Shown here: positions 8,008 to 16,407 of the stretch, piece after piece
How the letters are laid out: the number at the start of each line of letters is the position of its first letter
How positions within the stretch are numbered: position 1 is the stretch's first letter
DNA from: Mycobacterium sp. AT1
GTDB taxonomy: Bacteria > Actinomycetota > Actinomycetes > Mycobacteriales > Mycobacteriaceae
Reading direction: 5' to 3'
Length of the DNA stretch: 64,000 nt
Assembly (NCBI RefSeq): GCF_002043095.1
Contig: NZ_MVOC01000008.1
Coordinates: 58,729-122,728 of the forward strand
Notes under the pieces: generated by a model
What the model saw: the letters and a program-made list of their open reading frames with translations, nothing else
What the model was told of the DNA's origin: nothing
The model's database searches: none
Position numbers and translations under genes: made by a program

Positions 8008-8799
8008 TCAGATCTCTGGCGCGGGAACGACGCCGGAAAGAACGGCACCGCTGATCCCGCCGTCGACGATGAGCGCGTGGCCATTGATCCACCGTGCCTC
8101 ATCGGAGGCAAGGAACAGCACGGCCGAGGCGATGTCGTCCGGAGTCGCATGTCGACCGAGGAGTTCCTTCACCCCGTCGAGATTGTCCTTGCCCATCGAT
8201 TCCTCGAAGTCCGCCAGGATCGGGGTCTCGACAGGACCGGGCAGCACCGCATTGATGCGAAGCCCCATTTCGACGACGGCCAGGCCCATCGTCATGGTGT
8301 AGACAGTGGTGACCTCCTTCGAGAAGTTGTAGGCGTTGCCCTGCTGTGGGTTGGCCTTGAACCAGGCCGCGCCCTCTTCGAAGGTGTCGGTGGCGAGCAG
8401 GTCGCGGATGGTCTCCAGCCGAGCCGGCCAGCCGAAACCCGCTGTGGAGGAGACGATCACGATCGAACCGCCGGGGTTGAGCCGTTCGAAGAAGGCCTCC
8501 GCGAGGTGACGAACGGCGAGGGTGTTGACCGCGAGCACCAGATCCGACGGGGCCGTGCCGGGGATGCCCGCGACGTTCAGGAGCCCGTCGAATTGGCCAT
8601 CGAGTTGTTCCAGCGCAGCGTCGATGCTTTGGGGATTGGCCAGGTCGACCTCGACGTGACCTGTCACGGAGGCCGTGGGGGTGTTGCGGTCCAGCGACAC
8701 CACGTCGGCACCGGCGTCGAGGAGGCGGATGGCCACGGCATGGCCGATGCCGGAGGCGGCGCCGGTCACCACGAAGCGTTTGCCTTGAAAGTCAGTCAT
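8008..8799 (-). CDS. SDR oxidoreductase, 3-alpha-hydroxysteroid dehydrogenase/carbonyl reductase-like
   Basis: The 263-residue product has the TGAASGIG cofactor loop (12-19), Ser118 in VSSTAG, and Tyr157-Lys161. The gap of 39 residues between Ser and Tyr, where classical SDRs have 13, together with the WPARLETIRDLLATDTFEEG insertion, is characteristic of the 3-alpha-HSD/carbonyl reductase and coniferyl-alcohol dehydrogenase group. It would interconvert an alcohol and a ketone or aldehyde with NAD(P). It sits between the P450 and the aldehyde dehydrogenase, with 8-bp gaps on both sides, and may act on the P450 product. Substrate is inferred only. Confidence 0.85.
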   Translation of the reverse strand: MTDFQGKRFVVTGAASGIGHAVAIRLLDAGADVVSLDRNTPTASVTGHVEVDLANPQSIDAALEQLDGQFDGLLNVAGIPGTAPSDLVLAVNTLAVRHLAEAFFERLNPGGSIVIVSSTAGFGWPARLETIRDLLATDTFEEGAAWFKANPQQGNAYNFSKEVTTVYTMTMGLAVVEMGLRINAVLPGPVETPILADFEESMGKDNLDGVKELLGRHATPDDIASAVLFLASDEARWINGHALIVDGGISGAVLSGVVPAPEI

Positions 8800-8807
8800 C
8801 GTTACTC

Positions 8808-10064
8808 CTAATCGAGGGTGTACGGCAGGGACTTCACGGCGCGCACGAAGTTGCCGACGAGATACTCGGGCTCGCCCACCCGGAGATTCGGCGCCCGGAA
8901 GATCAGTTCGCGGTAGAACGCCTCCAACTGCATCTTGGCCAAGAAGCTGCCCATGCAGAAGTGTGGGCCGCCTCCACCGAAACCCAAGTGATTGTTCGGC
9001 TTTCGGCGTATGTCAAAGGTGTGCGGATCTGTGAACACCCGATCATCGCGGTTGGCCGAGGCGTACATCATCATCACCCACTCGCCCTCCTTGATCTCCT
9101 GACCGCGCATCTCCGTGTCCTGCGTCGCGGTCCGGCGGAAGGTCATCACCGGGGTCACCCAACGCACGAATTCCTCCATGGCGGGCTTGATGTGTCCGTC
9201 ATAGTCTGCCACCAGCAAGTCCCGCTGGTCGGGAAACTGTTGCAGCGCATGGGTTGCCAAGCTGATCGTATTGCGAGTGGTGTCGTTGCCGGCCACTGAC
9301 AGCAGCACGAAGAAGGCCCCAAGCTCCTCGTCGGTGAGCTTGCGGCCGTCGACTTCGGCCTGCACCAGCTGCGACATCAGATCCGACGTCGGATGCGAAC
9401 GCCGCAACTCCGCCAGTTCGAGACCGGCCGTGAGGAGGCCGACCAGCGAATCGCTGAGAACCTCACCTGATTCCCGTCCGGCGGCGACGTCCTCGTCGGC
9501 CCACGACACCATGCCGTCGGCGTTGTGTGCTGCGTCCTCCCGCATGTCCTCGGGCAGGCCCATCATCTCGTAGATGGTCCACATCGGTAGCCGCTTGGAC
9601 ACCTGCTGGACGAAGTCGCCGTCCTTGGTCTGCAACAGTTCGTCGACGATCGTGGCGGCCTGATTCTTGATCTGATCCTGAATCTTGGCGACCTGCCGCG
9701 GGGTGAACACCGAACTGATCAGCTTGCGCAGGCTCGCATGGTTGGAGCCGTCCATGCCGAGGAAGGATTCGGCCGCCTCCAGCATCTCCTCCGGCACCGC
9801 TTCGCTTTGAACGCCCTTGCCCGAGCAGAACAGCTCGGGGTGCTTGCTCACGTACGAGATGTCCTCGTGGCGCGTCACCACCCAGATGCCGTCGATCTCG
9901 GGTGCCATCAGGGCACCGGCCAGTGGCGGGTGCCAGCTCAGTGGGCGCTCGTCCCGCAGAATCTTGAACGACTTCTCGCGATCCTCGGCGGTGCCGGCCC
10001 AGAAGCTCAGCGGCGAGATGCTGACCGGATCGTACGAGCGGGCAGCAGCTAGTCCAGCGGTCAT
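8808..10064 (-). CDS. Cytochrome P450
   Basis: The 418-residue bacterial class I P450 has an I-helix with oxygen-binding AGNDTTRN, the ExxR motif in MEEFVRW, and the haem-binding loop GFGGGGPHFCMG with ligand Cys370. This loop and the overall sequence resemble the CYP124/CYP125/CYP142/CYP188 type that hydroxylates terminal methyl groups of isoprenoid or sterol side chains, but I cannot assign a subfamily. It needs a ferredoxin and a ferredoxin reductase; none is adjacent, though a ferredoxin and an FprA-like reductase occur at 31615-33220. Its ATG overlaps the end of the acyl-CoA ligase gene by four bases. Confidence 0.93.
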   Translation of the reverse strand: MTAGLAAARSYDPVSISPLSFWAGTAEDREKSFKILRDERPLSWHPPLAGALMAPEIDGIWVVTRHEDISYVSKHPELFCSGKGVQSEAVPEEMLEAAESFLGMDGSNHASLRKLISSVFTPRQVAKIQDQIKNQAATIVDELLQTKDGDFVQQVSKRLPMWTIYEMMGLPEDMREDAAHNADGMVSWADEDVAAGRESGEVLSDSLVGLLTAGLELAELRRSHPTSDLMSQLVQAEVDGRKLTDEELGAFFVLLSVAGNDTTRNTISLATHALQQFPDQRDLLVADYDGHIKPAMEEFVRWVTPVMTFRRTATQDTEMRGQEIKEGEWVMMMYASANRDDRVFTDPHTFDIRRKPNNHLGFGGGGPHFCMGSFLAKMQLEAFYRELIFRAPNLRVGEPEYLVGNFVRAVKSLPYTLD

Positions 10065-11599
10065 CGTCCTACCTCCACGTATCGTTCCTGCAATGTGCGT
10101 TTGACGAGCTTCCCGGTGGCCGACCGGGGCAGTTCGTCGACGAAGTCGACCGAGCGCGGCGCCTTGAAGCGGGCCAGCCGCTCCCGGACGTAATCGATGA
10201 TCTCGGTGGCCAGCTCCTCGGACGGTGACTGACCGTCGCGAAGCGCGACGACGGCCTTCACCTCTTGGCCCATCTCGGGATGAGGGACACCGATCACTGC
10301 GACGTCGTAGATCTGGGGGTGCATCGCCAGCACGTTCTCGACCTCCTGCGGGTAGATGTTCACACCCCCGGAGATGATCATGAACGCCTTGCGGTCGGTG
10401 AGGAAGAGGTAGCCGTCCTCGTCGAGGTAGCCGATGTCTCCGACGGTGGCCCAGTTGTCGTGCGTGGGATGTCTTGACTCAGAGGTCTTCTCGGGATCGT
10501 TGTGGTAGTCGAACGCTGGTTCGTCCCGCTCGAAGTAGATGACGCCGGGCTGGCCGGTGGGCTGTTCGACGCCGTCGTCGTCACAGATGTGGACGATGCC
10601 GATCGCAGCCTTGCCCACCGATCCCCGCTTGTCGAGCCACTCTTGCGTGCTGATCAGCGTGACGCCGTGGCCTTCGGTGGCCCCGTAGTACTCGGCGAGA
10701 ATCGGCCCCCACCAATCGATCATCGCGTCCTTGACGTCCGGCGGGCAGGGCGCCGCCGCGTGCACCGCGAGCCGCAGCGACGACGTGTCGTAGGACGCGC
10801 GGGTCTCCTCGGGAAGCTGCAGCAGGCGCACGAACATGGTGGGCACCATCTGCAACGCGGTCACCTGGTATTCCTCGATCGCGGCAAGGGAACCCTCGGC
10901 GTCGAACCGATCCATCACCACGACCGTGCCACCCAGCGCCTGCACGGCCGCGCACCACTTCAACGGCGCCGCATGGTAGACCGGGGCCGGCGACAGATAG
11001 ACGTCATCGGCGGTGAATCCGAAGCCGTGCTTCAACAGCGCGGTCACGCTCTCGCCGGGCTCGTCTACCTGGATCGGCAGCAGCCGCGGCTTGATGCCCT
11101 TGGGCCTGCCGGTCGTGCCCGACGAGTACAGCATCTCCGATCCTCGAGGCTGATCGGTGAGACGCGGGCCTGCCTGCGCCAGCAGCTCGGTGTAGGACTC
11201 GTATCCGTCGATCGCGCCACCGAAGGCGTACCAGTGCTCGACCTGAGGTACCAGTCCGGCGACCTCGACGCCAAGCGACGCAACCCCCGCGGAGGCCAGG
11301 ACGACCTGCGCCCCACTGTCAGACACGATGTACGCGGCCTCGGCCGGCGACAGGTGCCAGTTCGCGAAGGTGACGTAGAGGCCGGACCGTACTGCGGCCC
11401 AATATATTTCGAAGGACTCCGGCACATTGTCCGACAGAACGGCGATGACATCGCCTGCCTTCAAGCCCAGCTGCCGCAGAGCGGCGGCCAGGCGGGCCGA
11501 GTTCTCGTCCAGCTGACCGTAGGTCACCGTCGAGCCCGAAGTTGCCATGATGACCGCCGGACGTTCAGGGGCGGTGGCGGCGTGCGTTCCTGGATACAT
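10061..11599 (-). CDS. Acyl-CoA synthetase / AMP-dependent ligase (FadD-type)
   Basis: The 512-residue ligase of the ANL superfamily has the phosphate-binding MLYSSGTTGRPKGI, the adenine-site segment EYYGATEGHG, the hinge TDRKAFMIISGGVNIYPQEVE and the catalytic C-terminal Lys in RSATGKLVKRTL. It activates a carboxylic acid to its acyl-CoA via an acyl-adenylate. Start ATG 11599 lies 7 bp downstream of the SCP2 gene stop. Position next to a P450, SCP2 and SDRs suggests a sterol side-chain or isoprenoid acid as substrate; this is inference. Confidence 0.9.
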   Translation of the reverse strand: MYPGTHAATAPERPAVIMATSGSTVTYGQLDENSARLAAALRQLGLKAGDVIAVLSDNVPESFEIYWAAVRSGLYVTFANWHLSPAEAAYIVSDSGAQVVLASAGVASLGVEVAGLVPQVEHWYAFGGAIDGYESYTELLAQAGPRLTDQPRGSEMLYSSGTTGRPKGIKPRLLPIQVDEPGESVTALLKHGFGFTADDVYLSPAPVYHAAPLKWCAAVQALGGTVVVMDRFDAEGSLAAIEEYQVTALQMVPTMFVRLLQLPEETRASYDTSSLRLAVHAAAPCPPDVKDAMIDWWGPILAEYYGATEGHGVTLISTQEWLDKRGSVGKAAIGIVHICDDDGVEQPTGQPGVIYFERDEPAFDYHNDPEKTSESRHPTHDNWATVGDIGYLDEDGYLFLTDRKAFMIISGGVNIYPQEVENVLAMHPQIYDVAVIGVPHPEMGQEVKAVVALRDGQSPSEELATEIIDYVRERLARFKAPRSVDFVDELPRSATGKLVKRTLQERYVEVGR

Positions 11600-11606
11600 T
11601 GTTCGA

Positions 11607-12011
11607 CTAGACGATCAGGTCGTCGCGGCCGTCGTCCTTGAGCCGCTGGACATAGTCGCCGTAGAGCTTCTTGCCGAGCGGTGCCAGCTTGAGCAAACTC
11701 GCCACGTTGCCGTCGACCTTGATCTTGCGCTTGGCCATGGCCATCGGCAGGTTGACCTTGCCCTGCCAGTAGGCGTTGCCGACATCGGCCGTCATCGACA
11801 TGGTGGCCGATGGCGCTGGCGAGCCCGGGCCGCCCGCACTGACCGCCTTGTTGGACATGTCGATGACGACCTGAGCCTCGGGATCGGTGAAGTCGAACGC
11901 CACGACCAGGCCGGTGTCGACCAACTTCGGGCCGATCTCCGGATCCCCGAAGGCGTTTTCGAAGATGCCACCGATGTACTTGGTGACTTCTTCAGAGTTG
12001 TTGAACCCCAT
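11607..12011 (-). CDS. SCP2-type sterol/lipid-binding protein
   Basis: The 134-residue protein matches a single SCP2 (sterol carrier protein 2) domain. It begins with a helical region and ends with the ligand-site stretch VNLPMAMAKRKIKVDGNVASLLKLAPLGKKLYGDYV. SCP2 domains bind fatty acyl-CoAs or sterols in a hydrophobic tunnel and are thought to deliver them to oxidising enzymes. It is the first gene of the leftward operon that continues through FadD, P450, SDR and aldehyde dehydrogenase, behind the operator at 12037-12060. Confidence 0.85.
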   Translation of the reverse strand: MGFNNSEEVTKYIGGIFENAFGDPEIGPKLVDTGLVVAFDFTDPEAQVVIDMSNKAVSAGGPGSPAPSATMSMTADVGNAYWQGKVNLPMAMAKRKIKVDGNVASLLKLAPLGKKLYGDYVQRLKDDGRDDLIV

Positions 12012-12036
12012 TGTTCCCTCTCCGTAGCGACGCTAG

Positions 12037-12060
12037 TCCGAAACTTACTTCGGATTAAAA
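12037..12060 (-). promoter_or_regulatory. Operator/promoter region of the SCP2-P450 operon (site 2)
   Basis: Two overlapping dyads are visible: a perfect TCCGAA-ACTTAC-TTCGGA (12037-12054) and a copy of the 7-4-7 motif, ACTTACT-TCGG-ATTAAAA (12043-12060). On the minus strand an AT-rich TATATT follows upstream as a candidate -10 region. The 182-bp gap 12012-12193 holds nothing else that I can identify. Confidence 0.5.
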
Positions 12061-12193
12061 AATATAGTACGTATGGGCTTCGACACAGTCAACATTCGAA
12101 GTCGCCCACGACACCGTCGAGCTCGACGGGCGACGGCGCCGTCGGCAAACTGCCGGCGGCGCCGTCGTCACGGGCTGCTGTGCGAGAGGCGGG

Positions 12194-13510
12194 CTAGCTG
12201 CTCCTGGTCAACGAGAACGTGGCGGCGATCTCCTCGACGACCAGTTGCGCCGTCTCTGCGCAGGCCGTCGTTCCACCGTTGGCGTACTCCTTGACGGCGT
12301 CGCCGACGTTCCACAGCCCCTCGAAGGGCGTATCGCGGGGCAGGTCGAAGCCTGCCACCGCACGCTGGGGCGGCCAGCCGTCCCGCGTGATCGCGACGTT
12401 GAGGATCTTCGCGCGCGCATCGAAGCCGTCAATGGTGTCCCGGAGATCCTGCATGAGCAGTTCCGTCTCGGCCGCTTCGTCGAAGTCGCCGACGGACGGC
12501 TTGGGCACCGAGGTGCCGACGTAGAGGTGCCAGCCCTCGGGCGCCATCTCCGGGCAGATGTCGGTGAAGTTCGCGATGTAGGCCACCCGGCGTGACTTGG
12601 CGAAGCTCAGCATTCCCGGTGCCTCGATCAGGCGCTCCTGGCTTGCGAAGTTCACGGAGATCATCGCGGTCGGACGATCGCCCCTGCGCACGAGCTCCCG
12701 GTAATCCTCGGGGACGTCGTCGGCTCCGATCAATCCCACGGTCGCCGATGGCCCGACGTCGCTGACGACGATCGGAGCAGTGATGTCGACCGTCGTACCG
12801 TCACGGTCGACTTGGACGCCGGTCACCTTGTTGCCGTCGACGACGATCTTCGTCACCTCAGTCGACAGCCAGACCTCACCGCCCTTGGCCGTCACCACAT
12901 TCGCCAGTCCCCGCCAGATGCCAATCGTGCCCTCGGGGTGGAAACCGAAGCGCTTGAAGGCACTCTTGCGGGTGAAGTAGGTCAGGAACACCCTGGCCGG
13001 CAGGTCTTCGGAGCCCACCGCGAAGACCGAAGCACACATGTTTCTGAAGATCCCATGCACGCCTTCGTTCTTCGTGAACTTCGATACCCACTCCGCGGTG
13101 GTCAGCTCGTCCTCGGGCAGCCCGTCATCCGAGCGGGCCGCGCCGATGCCCTTGACCAGCTTCGCGCCTTGGCGGGTGAGCTTGCCGAGGAGGAGTCCCC
13201 AGCCGCCACCGGTGACGTCGACGTCCTTGCCGCCGATCCGATACAGGATCGGTGGGCTGGGTTCCCTGATCTCGAAGGGTGCGCCGACCTCTTCACAGGT
13301 CTGCTGGGTGATGCCGCCGACCTCGATGACGATGGCCCCGTTGTTCACCTTGAATCCGTCGATGTCGTCGGTCGACGCGCGACCACCTACCTTGTCGAGG
13401 CGCTCGACCACCAGCGTTCGGTAGCCACGGTGGGCGAGGCGGGCAGCGGTGAACAATCCGCCTGCGCCGGCTCCGATGACGATGGCGTCGAACTCTCGTT
13501 GTTCAGTCAC
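12194..13510 (-). CDS. FAD-dependent oxidoreductase, phytoene desaturase (CrtI)-like
   Basis: The 438-residue flavoprotein has an N-terminal dinucleotide fold (AIVIGAGAGGLFTAARLAHRG, then VVERLDKVGGRAST) and a C-terminal FAD contact LWNVGDAVKEYANGGTTACAETA, the two ends that define the phytoene-desaturase/amine-oxidase-like family. Members desaturate or isomerise polyprenoid chains, but many actinobacterial paralogues are uncharacterised and lie in lipid catabolic clusters. It is the last gene of the second leftward operon, 30 bp after the acyl-CoA dehydrogenase. A CrtC/AttH-like protein occurs in the same operon (16408-17385). The substrate is unknown. Confidence 0.75.
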   Translation of the reverse strand: MTEQREFDAIVIGAGAGGLFTAARLAHRGYRTLVVERLDKVGGRASTDDIDGFKVNNGAIVIEVGGITQQTCEEVGAPFEIREPSPPILYRIGGKDVDVTGGGWGLLLGKLTRQGAKLVKGIGAARSDDGLPEDELTTAEWVSKFTKNEGVHGIFRNMCASVFAVGSEDLPARVFLTYFTRKSAFKRFGFHPEGTIGIWRGLANVVTAKGGEVWLSTEVTKIVVDGNKVTGVQVDRDGTTVDITAPIVVSDVGPSATVGLIGADDVPEDYRELVRRGDRPTAMISVNFASQERLIEAPGMLSFAKSRRVAYIANFTDICPEMAPEGWHLYVGTSVPKPSVGDFDEAAETELLMQDLRDTIDGFDARAKILNVAITRDGWPPQRAVAGFDLPRDTPFEGLWNVGDAVKEYANGGTTACAETAQLVVEEIAATFSLTRSS

Positions 13511-13540
13511 CTTGTTCTCCTATGCTTTTCGAGTCTTTGG

Positions 13541-14701
13541 TCAGTACGAGCGCGGCAGGCCCAGCGAGGTCTGGGCGACGAAGTTGAGCACCATCTCCCG
13601 GCTCACCGGGGCGGTCCGCATGAGGCGGGTGATGAACCACAGCTCCGAGAGGCCGTATTCGTGCGCCAGCCCGTTGCCGCCATGGGTCTGGATGGCCTGG
13701 TCGAGCGCCTGCAGCGACGCCTCCGACGCGGCGAACTTGGCAATGTTGGCGGCCTCGGCGGCTGATTCGCCGGCATCGAAGAGTTCGGCACTGCGCATGG
13801 TGGCCATCCGGCCGAGTTCCACCGCTATGTGCGCTTCGGCCAAGGGGTGAGCGATGCCCTGATGGGCGCCGATCGGGGTGGACCACACCTGGCGTTGCTT
13901 GGCGTATTCGGCGGCCTTGGCGATCGCGAACCGTCCGACACCGCTGCAGATTGCGCCGACCAGGATTCGCTCGGGGTTCAGACCCGAGAACACCTGCTTG
14001 AGCCCTTGGCCCGCACTGCCAATGAGCGCATCCTCCCCGACCTCCACCTCGTCGAGGAACACCGTGAACTGCTTGTCGGGCGAGACGATGGAGGTCTCGA
14101 TCTCCTGAATGGTCAGACCGGGGCTGTTGGTCGGGACCACGAACAGCGACAGCGCGCTCTTCTCGGGCGTGGAGTGATCGGCATCCTTGGTGACCAACAG
14201 AACCGCGTCAGCCTGGTCGATGGCCGAGATGTAGTACTTCGACCCGGAGATCTTCCACCCGGTGTCCGTGCGCCGTGCAGTGGTCGAGACCCGGTGACTG
14301 TTGGATCCGGCGTCGGGCTCGGTCAGTCCGAAGGCCATCTTGCGCGATCCATCGGCGATGCTTGGCAGCCACTCCCGCTTCATCGCCTCAGAAGCGTGAT
14401 GAGCCAGGATGCTGCCGCATATCGCCGGTGAGATCACCCAGATGAGCATGGGCATCCCGTTGGCGGCCAGCTCCTCGACGACGACGACGGCCTCGGCCAT
14501 GCCGCCGCCACCACCGCCGTACTCCTCCGGCAGGTGCACACCCAGCAGGCCCGAGGCCCCCAGGTCCTTCCAGAGCTCTTCGATGCCTTGTCCACTGCGG
14601 CCGCGCTCGAGGAAGTACTCCTGCCCGTACCGGGACACGATCCCCGCCACGCTCTCGCGAATTGCCTTGTGCTCCTCGGTGTCTGCGACGAGATTCGACA
14701 C
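13541..14701 (-). CDS. Acyl-CoA dehydrogenase (FadE-type)
   Basis: The 386-residue product has the standard acyl-CoA dehydrogenase layout: a Gly-rich stretch LPEEYGGGGGG, FGLTEPDAGSNS for flavin contact, and WKISGSKYYIS. The candidate base is the Glu of GLNPERILVG, as in isovaleryl/long-chain types; the C-terminal segment lacks a short-chain EGT motif. The start is GTG 14701 with AAGG upstream, 3 bp after the crotonase-fusion stop. It should oxidise an acyl-CoA made in the same operon, ahead of the MaoC and crotonase steps. Confidence 0.88.
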   Translation of the reverse strand: MSNLVADTEEHKAIRESVAGIVSRYGQEYFLERGRSGQGIEELWKDLGASGLLGVHLPEEYGGGGGGMAEAVVVVEELAANGMPMLIWVISPAICGSILAHHASEAMKREWLPSIADGSRKMAFGLTEPDAGSNSHRVSTTARRTDTGWKISGSKYYISAIDQADAVLLVTKDADHSTPEKSALSLFVVPTNSPGLTIQEIETSIVSPDKQFTVFLDEVEVGEDALIGSAGQGLKQVFSGLNPERILVGAICSGVGRFAIAKAAEYAKQRQVWSTPIGAHQGIAHPLAEAHIAVELGRMATMRSAELFDAGESAAEAANIAKFAASEASLQALDQAIQTHGGNGLAHEYGLSELWFITRLMRTAPVSREMVLNFVAQTSLGLPRSY

Positions 14702-14704
14702 GTT

Positions 14705-15913
14705 CTACCTTCCTTCGAACTGTGGGGTTTGCCGTGCGATGAAGCTCGCAACGGCGTCAGTGGCGTCGACGGTGTCGCCGGTGGCCTTGATGCCTTCGGA
14801 TTCGGCAAGCAATTGCTGGGACAGGTCGTTGTTCCAACTGTCCCGCAGCAGCGCCCGCATCCGGCCGAAGGCCCGGGTCGGCCCCTGCGCAAGCGATCCG
14901 GCCAGCGCCGCCGCGCGCTCGCGCAGTTCCGCAGGCGGCACGATTTCGCTGATCATGCCCCACTCCAACGCCTCCTCGGCAGTGATGGGGCGGTTCTGGA
15001 GGTAGGCGCGCGCGGCACGCGCAGGTCCGATCAGGCGGGGCAGGTGCCAAGTTCCACCACCGTCGCCGGAGAGCCCGATGGCGGCGAAGGCCGTGACGAA
15101 CTTCGTCCCCTCGGCTGCCAGCACGATGTCAGCCGCATACGCATATCCGATACCTCCGCCGGCGACCGACCCGTGCGCGGCCGTCACGATCGGCGCGTCG
15201 ATCCGGCTGAGGATCCTGAAGGCTTCGTGGAACGGGTTCGTCATGCGTACCAACAGGTCTCCGTATTCCGCAGGCGGAGTCTCACGGAAGTACGCAATAT
15301 CACCACCAACCGTCAACGACGGACCATTGCCACAGATCAAGACGGCCCGGACTGTCGGGTCGGTAGCGATCCTGCGGGCGACGACGAGGGTCTCCTGCGC
15401 CATCTGCATGTCGATGGCGTTGCGGGCGTCGGGCCGATTCAGGCACATCGTGGCGACGCCGTCGGTGACCGAATAATCGATGCGCTGCAGCGGCGCACCG
15501 TCACCGAGCGCCTCGATCCAGGCTGCGGTGTCGGTGAGTTGCCGCAACGAGGTGATGCGTCCCGCCGCGTCGAACGTCAGCACATGGGTGAATTCGGCAT
15601 CCAGTGGCCGGCCGGATCGCCGTGCGCTACCCCGGTAGTGGCCCGCCACCAGCAGACCGCCGTCGCCGAGGACGCGATATTCGTCGGGCTGCGCCTCGAC
15701 CGCGAAGTGCTTGCCGATCTTCCACCAGAGGTTGCGCTGCATGGCTTCCCGGCCGCGATGCTCGCCGCCCATGCCAAGCGGCAGCCCTTCGGCGGCATGT
15801 CCGACGAAGTCGTCACTGAGCAGTTCGGCGAGCCGGTCGCGGTCACCCGCCGCCAGCGCCCGGTAGAGGGCCTCGGCGGTGGACGTCGCGTCGCTGCGCA
15901 TGTCGACGGTCAT
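14705..15913 (-). CDS. NTF2/SnoaL-like domain fused to an enoyl-CoA hydratase/isomerase (crotonase)
   Basis: The 402-residue protein has two domains. Residues about 1-135 form an NTF2/SnoaL-like fold (TAEALYRALAAGDRDRLAELLSDDFVGH, then a REAMQRNLWW segment). Residues about 140-402 form a crotonase with oxyanion-hole motifs TVGGDIAY and GSVAGGGIGYAYAAD. The two Glu residues of hydratases are not conserved (GGGIGYA replaces GGGCELA, and FVTAFAAIG replaces FAQPEILIG). An Asp in SGDGGGTW is present instead, as in PaaG-like isomerases, so isomerase activity is more likely than hydration. ATG 15913 is one base from the MaoC stop. The fusion is unusual and suggests the small domain binds or prepares the same substrate. 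Confidence 0.8.
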   Translation of the reverse strand: MTVDMRSDATSTAEALYRALAAGDRDRLAELLSDDFVGHAAEGLPLGMGGEHRGREAMQRNLWWKIGKHFAVEAQPDEYRVLGDGGLLVAGHYRGSARRSGRPLDAEFTHVLTFDAAGRITSLRQLTDTAAWIEALGDGAPLQRIDYSVTDGVATMCLNRPDARNAIDMQMAQETLVVARRIATDPTVRAVLICGNGPSLTVGGDIAYFRETPPAEYGDLLVRMTNPFHEAFRILSRIDAPIVTAAHGSVAGGGIGYAYAADIVLAAEGTKFVTAFAAIGLSGDGGGTWHLPRLIGPARAARAYLQNRPITAEEALEWGMISEIVPPAELRERAAALAGSLAQGPTRAFGRMRALLRDSWNNDLSQQLLAESEGIKATGDTVDATDAVASFIARQTPQFEGR

Positions 15914-15914
15914 G

Positions 15915-16394
15915 TCAGGCGAGGTACCTGATGATGGACTCGATGACCGCGGCAGGCTTGGCCGACCCCTCGACTTCGATCGTCGTGGTGAAGGTCGCCT
16001 GCACTCCCCCGTCGAGCTTGACGATGTCGGTGATCGTGGCCGCCGCGCGCAACCGAGATCCCACCGGCACCGGGCTGATGAATCGAACCTTGTTGAAGCC
16101 GTAGTTGATTGCCATCTTGACGTTGTCGACCCGGTATAGGTCGTGCATGAAGTGCGGCAGCAGCGACAGCGTGAGGAGACCGTGCGCGATGGTGCGGCCG
16201 TAGGGGCCGTCGGCCGCCCGCTCGGGATCCACGTGAATCCACTGGTGATCATCGGTGGCCTCGGCGAACTGGTCGATCCTGGGCTGATCCACGACGAGCC
16301 AGCCGGTCGGGCCCAGTTCGGCGCCCTCGGCAGCGGCGAATGCGGCGAGGTCGCCGAACACCGTGGCCTGGTCGTGCACGTCGTTGACACTCAT
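15915..16394 (-). CDS. MaoC-like (R)-specific enoyl-CoA hydratase
   Basis: The 159-residue single hot-dog domain carries the hydratase-2 motif EATDDHQWIHVDPERA with catalytic Asp49 and His54, followed by GRTIAHGLLTLSLLP. It would add water to a trans-2-enoyl-CoA to give the (3R)-hydroxyacyl-CoA. ATG 16394 has AGGAG nine bases upstream and is preferred to the longer frame from 16436. The operon context (acyl-CoA dehydrogenase downstream, kinase upstream) fits one beta-oxidation cycle with an (R)-hydroxy intermediate, for which the SDR at 5661-6524 would be a suitable next enzyme. Confidence 0.88.
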   Translation of the reverse strand: MSVNDVHDQATVFGDLAAFAAAEGAELGPTGWLVVDQPRIDQFAEATDDHQWIHVDPERAADGPYGRTIAHGLLTLSLLPHFMHDLYRVDNVKMAINYGFNKVRFISPVPVGSRLRAAATITDIVKLDGGVQATFTTTIEVEGSAKPAAVIESIIRYLA

Positions 16395-16407
16395 CTTCTG
16401 TTTCTCC

